Source of the DNA: Microbacteriaceae bacterium
GTDB lineage: Bacteria; Actinomycetota; Actinomycetes; Actinomycetales; Microbacteriaceae
NCBI GenBank assembly: GCA_009780695.1
Contig: WQZN01000003.1
Location: 186,001-250,000 of the forward strand
DNA length: 64,000 bases
Reading direction: 5' to 3'
Positions 34,027 to 43,500 of the stretch are shown piece by piece; position 1 is the first letter of the stretch; each line of letters begins with the position of its first letter. Below the pieces are notes generated by a model. It saw only the letters and a list, made by a program, of their open reading frames with translations, did not search any database and was not told the origin of the DNA. The translations under genes and the position numbers were made by a program.

Positions 34027-35445
34027 ATGGCCACGAACAATCTCGCCGCCCGCATCGGCGGCCGCGCGATCGCCGGCCTCGCGGGCCTCGCCGCGTCGGC
34101 GTGCGTCGTCGGCGCCGCGCTGAGCCTGCCCGTCGCCGGGGTGCACACGACCCCGACGGCCCGCACCGTGACCCCCGTGCCCGCGAGCGCATCGGCCGCC
34201 TGCCCGGGGCCGCTGCTCTCGCTCGCCTCGGACACCGGCACTGCCGGCACCTCGCTCAGCGCGGCCTCGGCGCCCGCCGTCGTCGCCGGGGGCGGTGCGC
34301 AGGCCCCGAGCGCCTCGAGCCTGAGCGCTCCGGACGTGCACGGGGCCGCCACGCCCGCGCAGGCGTTCGAGCAGCCCGCCCGCGGCGCCGAGACGCCCGT
34401 GCTGGCCGCAGCCCAGTCGTCGACGGCCGCGACGAGCGACCTCTCGGGCTTCGCCGCGACCGCCTGCGCGGCGCCCGACTACGACAGCTGGCTCGTGGGC
34501 GGCGCGACGGATCTGGGCTCGACGACGCTCGTCGTGCTCTCCAACCCCGGCGACGTCGCGGCGACGGTCGACCTCGACATCTATTCCGAGCAGGGGCCGG
34601 TCGTGGCGAACGGCGGCCGCGGCATCGTCGTCGCTCCGCACCAGCAGACCGTCGTGCCTCTCGCGGGCCTCGCCCCCAACGCGAGTGCGACCGTCGTGCA
34701 CGTCACGAGCACAGGTGCGACCGTGACCGCGCACCTGCAGGAATCGCAGATCACCGGTCTCACTCCGCAGGGCGTCGACTGGGTCGCCCCCACGGCGGCG
34801 CCCGCCGACCACGTCGTCATCCCCGGCGCGGTGGTCGACACCACCATGCTGACGAGCGGCGGGTCCGACGCCGGCGACGGCGGCGTGCCCGTGCTGCGGG
34901 TGCTGCCGGTCGGCGGCAAGGACGCGAAGCTGACGGTGAGCGTCCGGCCCGAGTCGGGGGCGAAGGCGGGGGATGCCCAGACGGCCACCGCCTCGCACGG
35001 CGTGGTCTCCGAGATCCCGCTCGATCGGCTCGCAGCCGGGACCTACACCGTGACCGTCGACAGCGATGTGCCCGTGGTCGCGGCCGTCGGCACGTCGACG
35101 ACGGCCGCCGGGAAGGGCACCGACTTCACCTGGTACGCGGCCGCGCGCTCTCTCACCGGCCCGACCGCGATCCCGGTCGCCGACGGCCCCGGGCGCACGC
35201 TGCACCTCGTGAACACGTCCGGGTCGGACATCCTCGTGAAGTTCACGGGCGCGTCCACCCTGTCGGTGAAGGTGCCGGCGGGCGGCGCGGCCTCGCAGCC
35301 GATCGGGGCGTCCGGGGTGCTGACGACGGACGACGCGCAGGGGCTCTTCGCCTCGGTCAGCTACGCGGGCGCCGGGCAGCTCAGCTCGTACGTCGTCTAT
35401 CCGACGGGGGCCGCCGCCTCGGCGCTGGCGGTCTACCGCCGCTAG
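34027..35445 (+). CDS. DUF5719 membrane-anchored extracytoplasmic protein
   Basis: A 472-aa protein with one N-terminal membrane helix (residues about 15-38) and a large Ala/Gly/Thr-rich exported part. The regularly spaced beta-type segments (DLGSTTLVVLSNPGDVAATV, VVIPGAVVDT, GRTLHLVNTSGSDILVKF) fit the DUF5719 family, always found with the upstream membrane glycosyltransferase. No catalytic motif is visible, so a structural or partner role in that complex is inferred. Its stop overlaps the convergent downstream gene by 4 bp. Confidence 0.83.
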   Translation: MATNNLAARIGGRAIAGLAGLAASACVVGAALSLPVAGVHTTPTARTVTPVPASASAACPGPLLSLASDTGTAGTSLSAASAPAVVAGGGAQAPSASSLSAPDVHGAATPAQAFEQPARGAETPVLAAAQSSTAATSDLSGFAATACAAPDYDSWLVGGATDLGSTTLVVLSNPGDVAATVDLDIYSEQGPVVANGGRGIVVAPHQQTVVPLAGLAPNASATVVHVTSTGATVTAHLQESQITGLTPQGVDWVAPTAAPADHVVIPGAVVDTTMLTSGGSDAGDGGVPVLRVLPVGGKDAKLTVSVRPESGAKAGDAQTATASHGVVSEIPLDRLAAGTYTVTVDSDVPVVAAVGTSTTAAGKGTDFTWYAAARSLTGPTAIPVADGPGRTLHLVNTSGSDILVKFTGASTLSVKVPAGGAASQPIGASGVLTTDDAQGLFASVSYAGAGQLSSYVVYPTGAAASALAVYRR

Positions 35446-35888
35446 TAGTGCCGGTAGCGCTCCGGCGCGAGGTCCCACGGGTCCTTGCCGAGGTACTCGG
35501 CGACCGCACGGAACACGCAGCTCTCGATGAGCATGCGCTTGTGGAAGTCGTCGTTCTTGTGCAGCTTCGCGAACCGCTCGATGGGCACGCGGAACAGGAT
35601 GATGGCGCCCCGACGGCGGTCGATGCCCCAGCGCTCGATGGCGTCGAAGCCGAGCGCGGCGGGCGGCGCGGCGGCGACCTCGAAGCGGACCGTGGCCAGG
35701 TCATCCGGCCACATGCCCTTCAGGTAGTCCGCGCACGACGCGACGGCCCCGTCGAAGAAGTCGATGCGGTCCTGCAGCAGCGGCAGATGGGGCCCCGTGA
35801 TCGGCCCGCGCACCCCGCGCCGGCCGTGCCGGTTGCGTGCGGGTGCGGGCGAGCCGGGCAGCGCCTCGCGGCGGCGGGATCGGGGCAT
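35442..35888 (-). CDS. Small metallopeptidase-family protein without HExxH
   Basis: A 148-aa protein beginning with a basic Arg-rich stretch (RSRRREALPG) and continuing with GPHLPLLQDRIDFFDGAVASCADYL, IERWGIDRRRGAIILFRVP and a C-terminal PWDLAPERYRHY. It resembles the actinobacterial protein conserved beside DUF3499 and WhiB2, often annotated as metallopeptidase family. No HExxH motif can be seen, so peptidase activity is doubtful. ATG 35888 is preferred over the longer frame because TAGGAT lies 7 nt before it. It converges with DUF5719 with a 4-bp overlap of the stops and is divergent from DUF3499. Confidence 0.75.
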   Translation of the reverse strand: MPRSRRREALPGSPAPARNRHGRRGVRGPITGPHLPLLQDRIDFFDGAVASCADYLKGMWPDDLATVRFEVAAAPPAALGFDAIERWGIDRRRGAIILFRVPIERFAKLHKNDDFHKRMLIESCVFRAVAEYLGKDPWDLAPERYRHY

Positions 35889-35895
35889 GCTCGAA

Positions 35896-35901
35896 ATCCT
35901 A
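35896..35901 (-). promoter_or_regulatory. -10-like box, leaderless type
   Basis: TAGGAT on the minus strand ends 7 nt before ATG 35888. Confidence 0.45.
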
Positions 35902-35942
35902 CGTCCGCGGGATGCCGCGGCGCCGGTGTCGGGCCCCTCGCA

Positions 35943-35948
35943 TAGTCT
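35943..35948 (+). promoter_or_regulatory. -10-like box of the DUF3499 gene
   Basis: TAGTCT ends 7 nt before ATG 35956, mirroring the divergent gene. Confidence 0.45.
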
Positions 35949-35955
35949 GGGGCCC

Positions 35956-36159
35956 ATGCTCGACCGTCTCTGTTCCAAGCCTGCCTGTCAGCGCGAGGCG
36001 GTTGCCACGCTCACCTACGACTACGCCGACTCGATGGCGGTCGTCGGGCCCCTCGCCCCGCGCAAATCGCCGCACGGCTTCGACCTGTGCGCCGATCACG
36101 CCGACCGGCTCTCTGCGCCGCAGGGCTGGCAGGTCGTGCGCCCGCGCACCGGGGCGTAG
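35956..36159 (+). CDS. DUF3499 small zinc-ribbon-like protein
   Basis: A 67-aa protein with Cys pairs RLCSKPACQREA and DLCADHADRL, a C-X4-C plus C-X2-H arrangement suited to one zinc ion. TYDYADSMAVVGPL between them is family-typical. Its function is not known; actinobacterial genomes keep it near whiB2 and manA. Here the plus-strand run ends with this gene, and a pilus island follows on the opposite strand. Confidence 0.85.
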   Translation: MLDRLCSKPACQREAVATLTYDYADSMAVVGPLAPRKSPHGFDLCADHADRLSAPQGWQVVRPRTGA

Positions 36160-36203
36160 ACGGTCGCAGGTCGGGCGCGGTTCCTCCGAACCCCGCTGAC
36201 GCG

Positions 36204-36284
36204 CCCGAACTCACCGTTCGCGTGCGCTCGGGGGCCATGCGGGCCGTGACCGGGGCCCGAACTCACTGTTCGCGTGCGCTCGGG
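36204..36284. repeat. Two copies of the hairpin-forming intergenic repeat
   Basis: Copies near 36204-36231 and 36256-36284 read CCGAACTCAC, seven bases, then GTGCGCTCGGG, as an imperfect 10-12-bp stem. They fill the 103-bp gap between convergent stops and match the four copies at 20101-20281. The second copy reaches into the last codons of the minus-strand pilin frame. Confidence 0.85.
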
Positions 36285-37902
36285 CCGCGCCGACGGCGAC
36301 GGGCGAGGACCAGCAGGACGCCGCCGCAGGCCAGGGCGACTCCGACGATCGAGAGAGGCAGGGCGTCGGTGCCGGTGATGGCCAGGCGGTGCGGAACGGC
36401 GGGCGGCGTGCTCGGCCCGGGCTGCGTCGCGGCGCTCGGCAGGTCGACGATGCCGATGCGCGCGACGTGGGCGGTGTCGGCGTCGTCGACCGTGAAGGCC
36501 ACGGGTTGCGTCTGTCGCTCGTAGCCGGCGGGCGCGGTCGTCTCGACGAGCCAGTAGCGGATGTATCCGGGCTGGCCCGGCCCCACCTGATGCCCGTCGG
36601 CGTAGTCGGAGACACGCAGACCTGAGATGACGGCCACACCGTCGGCACCGGTGACGCCCGAGGCCGCGACGCGATTGCGATCGGCGCGCGCATCGGCCTC
36701 GCTGAGATAGACGGCGAAGCGGGCACCGGCCAGCGTCGTTGCGCCGACACCGGTCTTGGTGACGCGCACGGCGCCCCACTTGGTGTCGACCGACGCGGAG
36801 GTGACGGGCTCGGGGCAGCCGGGGGGCATCGCCGCGGGTGCCGAGGGGGCGACCTCCGCGGCGGTGTGCGCGAGGGGGCGCTGCCCGTGTTCCGCCACGG
36901 TCGCGATGATGACCGCACCGGTCGTGGGCCGCAGCCAGGCCGCCGTCTCGGCGACGACGGGGCACTCCGTCTCGGGGTCGTCGGGGTAGACGGTGGCGCT
37001 GTTGGGGATGTCGCCGGTGCCGGTCACGGTCGTCGCGACGGCCAGTTCGACCTGCTGGCCGGCATGCGCGGCCAGCAGCGCCAGCCCGGCGCCGACGAAC
37101 CGGAGCTGCAGCGTGTCGGCACCCCGCTGCGCTGTGTGGTGATCGTGTAGTCGGCGGAGGGCACCGGGGTGCGGGCCCCGGTGCCGGGGTCACGCAGTGC
37201 GACGGTCGCGCCGCGGTAGGCGAGACGCACGTCGAGACGGTCTACGAGCAGGTAGCCGGCGAGCGGGCGGCCCGGACTCGTCGGGCGCGGGATGCCGGCG
37301 AGGACGGTCCAGGTCACCCGGGCGCCGGGGCCGGTGCTCGTGTCATCCGCCACGGTCTTGGTGATCGTCGTCGCGCCGCTCTTGGGGTGCACGACGACGT
37401 CGTAGAGCCATTGCGAGCCGTTCGAGGGGTCCGTCTGGGGCAGTGCGATCAGCGACGGTGCGGGCAGCGTGGACCCCGAGGGCGCGCTGACCGGCTCGAT
37501 CAGGTACAGGCCGAGCGGCAGGCCGGCGAACGTCGCGCGACCGCTGGCGTCGGTCGTCGCCGCGCCTGCCGCGGACAGGGTGCGCCCGGCGGCCGCGATC
37601 GAGGCCTTCGTCGTGACGATGCTGGTGGTGTCGATCTCGGCGGCGAGGGCGGCTGCGGCGCTCCATCCGGCCCGGCTCGTCAGATCGACGGGCAGTACGC
37701 GCTCGAGCACGTAGCCGGCGCCGGTCACGGGCGTCTCGGCGACGCCCCCGGACGGCACGGCGGTGTCGATGACGGTGAGGCTGGCGAGCCGGCTCGGGTC
37801 GGGCAGACTCGTTGCGGCGGACGCCGGCGTCGTCATGGTCGCGGCCAGCGGCAGCGCCACGGCCGCAGCGAGCACCGATGCGATGAAGAGGCGGCGGATC
37901 AT
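36263..37902 (-). pseudogene. Isopeptide-forming ancillary pilin, interrupted by a 1-base frameshift
   Basis: Translation from ATG 37902 gives a signal peptide (MIRRLFIASV to ASAA) and a SpaH/EbpB-like pilin reading with the pilin-motif variant VVVHPKSGATTITKTV. The frame breaks at 37122-37125: a run of four G on the coding strand, where five would continue directly into the second frame (reading SGGADTLQLRF). That frame then holds WGAVRVTKTG, the E-box YWLVETTAPAGYE, a sorting signal LAITG instead of LPXTG, a membrane span and an Arg-rich tail. It could be a true null mutation, a phase-variable state or a sequence error. Its start overlaps the sortase stop by 4 bp. Confidence 0.85.
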
Positions 37903-38825
37903 CGGGCGCCCTTCGCCGGGGCACGCCGCGCGAGCGGCGCGGTGACCAGGATGCCGGCGACGACGGCGCCGAGCGCTGCGAGCGCCCACCACGGGAAACC
38001 CGGGCCGACATCGGCGAGCAGCGCCTGCACGCCGGTGGCGGCATCGCCGGGGGTGTCGATGCGGTGGCCGCGCACGAGCAGGCGATGCGAGTTGATGCCG
38101 ATCGGGGTGCAGGTCACCAGCGTGACGTAGTCCTGCCCGGGGACGGCGGCCAGGGCCTTCGTCTGCTCGGGCAGCACGGTCAGCACCTGGTCGACCTGAT
38201 AGGTCAGCTTCTGGTTCAGCACGGTGATGGTGAAGGTGTCGCCGATGCCGAGTTTGTCCAGGTTCGTGAAGAGGGTGTCGCCGACGACACCCGAGTGGCC
38301 GGTGAGCACGGCGTGCGTGCCCGCCCCGCCGACGGGCAGCGCGGTGCCGTAGAGGTGGCCGACGCCCGCATCGAGCACGGTGGCGGAGGTGCCGTGATAG
38401 ATCGGCAGATTCACGTCGATCTTCGGGATGCTGATGACGCCCATCAGCCCGTTCGGGCCGAGGTCGAGAGTGCGGGAGTACTGCGCGTAGTCGGCGTTCG
38501 CCGTCGTGTCGGCGCTGCCCGTGGCGAAGGGGTCGTGCAGGGGGCCGGCCGGGATCGCGCTGTTGTAGGCGCGTGCGGCGTCGAGCTCGTCGGTGGTCTG
38601 CTGCGAGGTGCGGGCGTGCTGCTGCTGCGCATAGCCGGTGATGACGTCCGTGTGCCGGATGTCGGTGAGCCACGCATCCGCATGCGGGTAGATCAGCACG
38701 CCGGCGCCGGCCAGCGCGATGAGCATCACGACGACGCGCCCCGCGGGCCAGGACGCCAGGATGCGGCGCAGGGACGCGCCGCGGCGTGCCGGTGCGCGCC
38801 GACGTCCTGTCAGGGTGCTGGTCAC
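37899..38825 (-). CDS. srtC: Class C (pilus-assembly) sortase
   Basis: A 308-aa protein starting at GTG 38825 with AGAGGA five bases before; the longer frame lacks this. There is an N-terminal span near residues 30-50, the lid motif DPF in PLHDPFATG, the catalytic His in LTGHSGV, Cys in YVTLVTCTPIG and Arg in NSHRLLVRGHR, then a C-terminal membrane span. A lid plus two membrane anchors marks class C sortases that polymerise pilins through the YPKN Lys. It is flanked by the major pilin upstream and the frameshifted pilin downstream, so one operon encodes enzyme and substrates. Confidence 0.92.
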   Translation of the reverse strand: MTSTLTGRRRAPARRGASLRRILASWPAGRVVVMLIALAGAGVLIYPHADAWLTDIRHTDVITGYAQQQHARTSQQTTDELDAARAYNSAIPAGPLHDPFATGSADTTANADYAQYSRTLDLGPNGLMGVISIPKIDVNLPIYHGTSATVLDAGVGHLYGTALPVGGAGTHAVLTGHSGVVGDTLFTNLDKLGIGDTFTITVLNQKLTYQVDQVLTVLPEQTKALAAVPGQDYVTLVTCTPIGINSHRLLVRGHRIDTPGDAATGVQALLADVGPGFPWWALAALGAVVAGILVTAPLARRAPAKGAR

Positions 38826-38924
38826 TGCTGTCCTCTGCGGGCTAGCGGATGGGACGGGGGAGAGCGGGTGGAGCCCCCGGTCGCCGCGGTGGGGTTTGAT
38901 GGATCGCGGCGACCGGGGAGTCAC

Positions 38925-40469
38925 CTAGTGCTGCGCGGGCTCCGCGCTGCGACGACGGCGCCATGCGACGAGAGCCGCGACGAGAGCCGCAGCCACGAGG
39001 GTGCCGAGGCCGGCGATGGTGACGACCGTGGTGCCGGTGCCACCCGTGAACGGCAGCTGGAAGCCGGCGTTGTGGGGCACATCGGTCACGGTGATGTCGG
39101 GAGTGGTGGTGCCCGCGGCGCCCTCGACGGTGAAGCCGATCGGCTCTGCCTGCAGCTCGTAGCCTGCCGGGGCCTTGGTCTCGACGAGCCAGTAGTAGTT
39201 GTAGCCGGTCTGGCCGTCGGCGACGGTCGCGTTGTTGGCGAAGTCGCTGTAGCGCAGACCGTCGATCGTCACGAGACCGTTGGCGCCGGTGACCCAGCTC
39301 GACGTGCCGTCGATGCTGAGGGGCGTGTCGGTGCCGACGACGGGCTTGATGCTCGCCGAGTTGGTCGCGTACACCTGGAAGGTCGCGCCGGCGAGCGCCG
39401 CGGCCGGGGTCGCCTGGTTCTGCTTGAGGACCTCGACGCCGCCCCACTTGGTGTCGACCGTCGTGGTGGGCACCGGCTGGGTGGTCCCGTTCACGGCGGA
39501 GGAGTCCGGGTAGAGGTACGCGGTGTTGTGGATGTCACCCGTGGCGTTCGCCGTCGTGCTGATCGTCCAGACGACCTGGGTGGTGCGGTGCTGGCCGAGG
39601 AAGGCGAGGCCGGCCGCGTTGAAGATGACCGTCACGCCGGGGGTGCCGCTCGGGTTGCTCGCGTCGATCGTGTAGTCGGCGGCGGGCACCGCGGTGCCGT
39701 CGGCAAGGGCGACCGTCGACGACGAGTAGGTCAGCTTCGCGTCGAGGCTGTCGCTCATCTCGTAGCCGGTCAGCGCCGCGTTGGGGTCGCTGCCCGTGGC
39801 CGGGGTGATCGCACCGGTGACCGTGAAGACGACCGCGTCGCCGAGGGCGTGTGCGCCCGCGTCGTTGACGGTCTTGGTCGCGCTCGTGACCGCGTTCTTC
39901 GGGTACACGTAGACGTTGTAGTTCCACGCCGAGGTGCTCGACGGGTCCGTCATCGGCAGCGTGACCAGGAACGGCGCGGCGGGGACGACGCCGGCGGGCG
40001 CCGCCGTCTCCTCGACGAGGTAGACGCCGAGCGGGAGCCCCGTGAAGTTCGCGATGCCGCCGTTCGCGGTGACCTGCGACTGCGCGGTGCCGAGGGTGTA
40101 GCCGGCGCCGGTGACCGTCGACTGCGCTGCGGCGTTGCCGGTCGGCGCGGCCGAGTTGTAGGTGGTCGCGAGGTTGCCTGCGGCATCCCACCCGGCCTGC
40201 GTGGTGAGGTCGATGGTGTTGACCTGCTGGACGGTGAAGGTGACGCCGTCGAGCGTGTTGGTGCCGGCCGGCTTCGACGCCTGGGTGCCGTCGGCCGGGC
40301 TGCCGATGCCGCCCGTGGTGTCGTACTTGGTGATGTTCAGGCTGGCCTTCTGGGTGCCGTCCGGCAGCGGGGTGGCCGCGGATGCCGGGCCGCCCAGCGC
40401 CACGGCGGCGAGCACCGCCGCCGTCAGGGCCGCACCCAGCGCCGGAAGGCGCGTGAGCGAGTTGTTCAT
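38925..40469 (-). CDS. Major isopeptide-forming pilin subunit (SpaA/FimA/SpaH type)
   Basis: A 514-aa protein. The signal peptide is residues 1 to about 31 (GGPASA-AT). The pilin motif WNYNVYVYPKNA holds the Lys used by sortase C, followed by D2-type domains (ALTGYEMSDSLDAKLTYSS). WGGVEVLKQN and the E-box YWLVETKAPAGYEL form the Cna-B-type domain with internal isopeptide bonds. The cell-wall sorting signal is FQLPFTGGTG, then a membrane helix and RRRRS. All elements of a shaft pilin are present. It starts at ATG 40469, 119 bp after the tip protein stop, and is followed 99 bp later by sortase C. Confidence 0.93.
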   Translation of the reverse strand: MNNSLTRLPALGAALTAAVLAAVALGGPASAATPLPDGTQKASLNITKYDTTGGIGSPADGTQASKPAGTNTLDGVTFTVQQVNTIDLTTQAGWDAAGNLATTYNSAAPTGNAAAQSTVTGAGYTLGTAQSQVTANGGIANFTGLPLGVYLVEETAAPAGVVPAAPFLVTLPMTDPSSTSAWNYNVYVYPKNAVTSATKTVNDAGAHALGDAVVFTVTGAITPATGSDPNAALTGYEMSDSLDAKLTYSSSTVALADGTAVPAADYTIDASNPSGTPGVTVIFNAAGLAFLGQHRTTQVVWTISTTANATGDIHNTAYLYPDSSAVNGTTQPVPTTTVDTKWGGVEVLKQNQATPAAALAGATFQVYATNSASIKPVVGTDTPLSIDGTSSWVTGANGLVTIDGLRYSDFANNATVADGQTGYNYYWLVETKAPAGYELQAEPIGFTVEGAAGTTTPDITVTDVPHNAGFQLPFTGGTGTTVVTIAGLGTLVAAALVAALVAWRRRRSAEPAQH

Positions 40470-40588
40470 GGTCGTGCGTTCCTTTTCTTGGTGGACTTCG
40501 TGAGTGTTCTGCTGAGCGCCGAGGTCGGCGTCACGTGGTGGAGGTCGTCGGGGCTGTCTTCGTAGGAGGGTGCAGATCCGGCCGGGCG

Positions 40589-43500
40589 TCACACGAGGTG
40601 CCTCCCTCGCCTCGGGGCCGGCCGGCGGCGGCGCACCGCTCCGGCGGCGCAGACGGCGGCGGCGATCAGCAGGCCGATGCCCGCGCCGCGCAGGGCGCCG
40701 GGCCCGCGCCCGCCGAGCAGCGGGCGCTGGTAGAGGGGCGCGTCGGTGGCCGTGATGCGCCACGTTCCGGTGCTCGGACTCGTGATCATCGCAGCGGTCA
40801 GCGCCGAGCTCGACGATGTGCCCGGGGTGATGGACCCGTTCGCGGCGATCGTGAACTGGTAGCCCTTGCTCGCCAGCGCATACCCGGTCGGGGCGCTCGT
40901 CTCCACGAGCCAGTACGTGCCGGCGGGCAGCCCGCTGACGTCGAATCGGCCGGTCGAGGACGAGGCCGTGACGGTGGGGATGCTCGCGGTGCCCGGGCTG
41001 CCGCCGCTGTCCGCGGCCAGCCGCCACTGCGAGCCGTCGAGCGCGACGCCCGAGGGGTTCTGCTTCTGAAGTTGCAGTGCGTTCAGGGTTCCGCACGCCG
41101 AGTTGTCCGCGGCCGAGCCGCTCTCCTGGCCGGCGGGCAGGGCCGCCTGGTTGAAGAGCCCGTTGCCGCTCGAGCCGGTGCATGTGCCCGCGGGCACCGC
41201 GGGGCCGGAGGACGGGGGAGGGGTGACGACCGTGCCCGAGCCCGCGCAGTTGACGGTTCCCGCGAACGGATAGTTGGCGATCGACCCGCTGCCGGTGGTG
41301 ACGAGGGTCTGTGTGAAGACGCTGCCGTCGAGCGGACTGTTCTGGTTGAGGGTCAGCGTGAGGCCGGGTGCGTACACCGATCCGACGATCGTGTTGCCGC
41401 CGACGGTCACCGCGCTGCCGGCCGCGGTGCCGGACAGATCCCACAGCACGTAGGGGGCCGACGCGGCACTGGGCAGGGACGGCAGCGCGACGGACCCTCC
41501 CGAGGCCAGCCCGGTGATCTGCACGACCAGCGTGGTCGTCGCGCCCAGCGCCGCGCCGGTCAGGTTGAGCGGACGGTTGCCCGCGAGCAGCGGCGAGCCG
41601 GCCGGCACCTGCAGCAGATTGGTCGTGCCGGCGACGATGTTGACGGACTGCGCGTAGTCGGAGCCGGTCAGGGTGGCCTGAGCCACCCCGGAGGTGTTCG
41701 AGCCGAGGCCGGCCAGGCAGGCGGTGGTGGCCGTCTGCGCAGCGGACAGGCCCGCGAAGTAACCGGAGAACCCGTTGGGCGACAGAACCTTGCTCGCCGT
41801 GGCGGCGGTCGTGCTGCCGCTGCCGGCGACATAGGGCTGGTTCGGGTCGGAGATCGCCTGCTGGGTGCCCGCCGCGCCGTTCGCGACCCAGACCTGCCCG
41901 TTGCTCGAGGTGACCTGCAGGGTGCCCAGATTGCCGACCTTGACGTAGCCGAGCTGAGTCGAGGCGGTGTTGCCGCTCGAGCTGACCTGGACGACGCCGG
42001 AGCTGCCCGAGGGCGCGAACTGACCGCCGATCAGCAGCCGGGTCGGGTCGCCGTCGATGACCGGCAGGGAGTAGCCGGTCGGTGCGTTGCCCGAGCTGTG
42101 GCTGACGGCGTAGTAGTTGCCTGTGGTCAGGTGCAGATTGCCTCCGACCGCGGCCGAGCCCTCGAGGCTGCTGTTCCCCATCGACGTGTCGCCGGTGGAG
42201 AGAGTGGTGAAGCCGCCGTTGAGCGCCATCGGGTTGAGGGTCGATGACGAGCCGCTCGCGCCCGACGAGCCGCTCGAGCCGCCGGCGGAGCCGGAGTAGG
42301 CGTAAGTCACCTTCACCGTGAAGGTCTGGGTGGCGTTGCCGGCGATCGCGGTGGATGCCGGCGCCAGGGTGTAGGGACCCGCGCCGGAGGCGCTTCCGCC
42401 GCTCGGGCCGCCGCTCGCCGTCCAGCTCGCGCCGGTCGCCGTGACGCCGGACGCGAAGCCCGGGGTGTCGGTCAGGGGCCCGTAGGCGGACGTCGTCGCG
42501 GACGAGTTGGTCACGGCCACCGAGTAGGTGGCCGTGCCGATGCCGGTGGCCGGGTCGACCGAGGCGCCGGTGAAGGTCTTGGCGATGTTCAGGTTCGCGG
42601 GCGGTGCGATCGGCGTGTTCGTGATGACGCACGACACCGCCGCGCTCGCCGAGCCGAGCGTCAGCGCGTACCCGCTGGACGGCAGGGCCTGGTTGCTGGG
42701 CAGCCCCGTCGTCGCGCCGGCCGAGTCGGTGCACGTGATCGTCGCCGTGTACTGCGAGAGGTTCGCGGTGCCCGCGGCGGCCTCCGTCAGGTAATAGGTC
42801 GTCGCGGTGTGCGCCGGCTGCGTCCCCGTCGTGCCCGTTCCTGCCGCGACCGTCGACCCGGTGCCGGTCGTGGTGGCGTTCGGCTCGCTGCCGAGCAGCG
42901 GCCCGGTCGCGGAGCCGGTGTGGATGGCGACCGTGAACTGGTCGCCGGAAGCCTGCCGGCTTCCGCCGAGCTGCTTGGACACGGCCAGCGTCGGTTGCAC
43001 GAAGGTGACGCTCGCCGGGCTGCCGGGCAGCAGGCCGGTGCGGCTCGTCAGGTTGCCCGCGGGCGACTCGGTGGTGAGGTTGGGGCTGTTGGTGTAGGTG
43101 CCGGTGGCCGAGGCGGTGACGTTGGCGGTGATGGTGCAGGATGCCTGGCCGGCGGCCAGATCGCCGCCCGTGACCGTGATGGTGTTCCCGCCAGCGGTGC
43201 CGGTGCGGCTGAACGCGGTGCCGGCGACGTTGGCGCACGTGCCGCCGAAGGTCGTGTTCGCCAGGGTCAGCCCGGCCGGGAGCTGGTCGGTGAAGGCCCA
43301 GTCGTCCTTCTCCGCGAGCTCGGACGTGTTGGTGACCGTGAAGGTCAGGGTGGAGGTCTGACCCGTCTCGACCGTGGCCGGGCTGAAGGACTTGTCGATC
43401 GTCGGCGTGGCGTCGACCAGGGCGGGCAGATCGAACGCGCCGTCGTTGCCGTTGCCGCTCGCCTGCTGGTTCAGCAGCTGGAGACCCACCTGGGTGACGC

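Noticed and set aside
31063-35478. A 1471-aa open frame on the minus strand opposite the glycosyltransferase/DUF5719 genes
   Set aside because: It is a GC-driven shadow: Arg/Gly/Glu-rich with no domains, while both plus-strand genes show clear motifs and coupling.
35442-35888. Active zinc metallopeptidase
   Set aside because: No HExxH or other clear zinc ligand set is visible, so only family resemblance is claimed.
37110-37130. Programmed -1 ribosomal frameshift in the ancillary pilin
   Set aside because: A -1 slip would restore the frame, but the site is not a standard slippery heptamer and no stimulatory structure was evident; simple mutation or sequence error is more economical.
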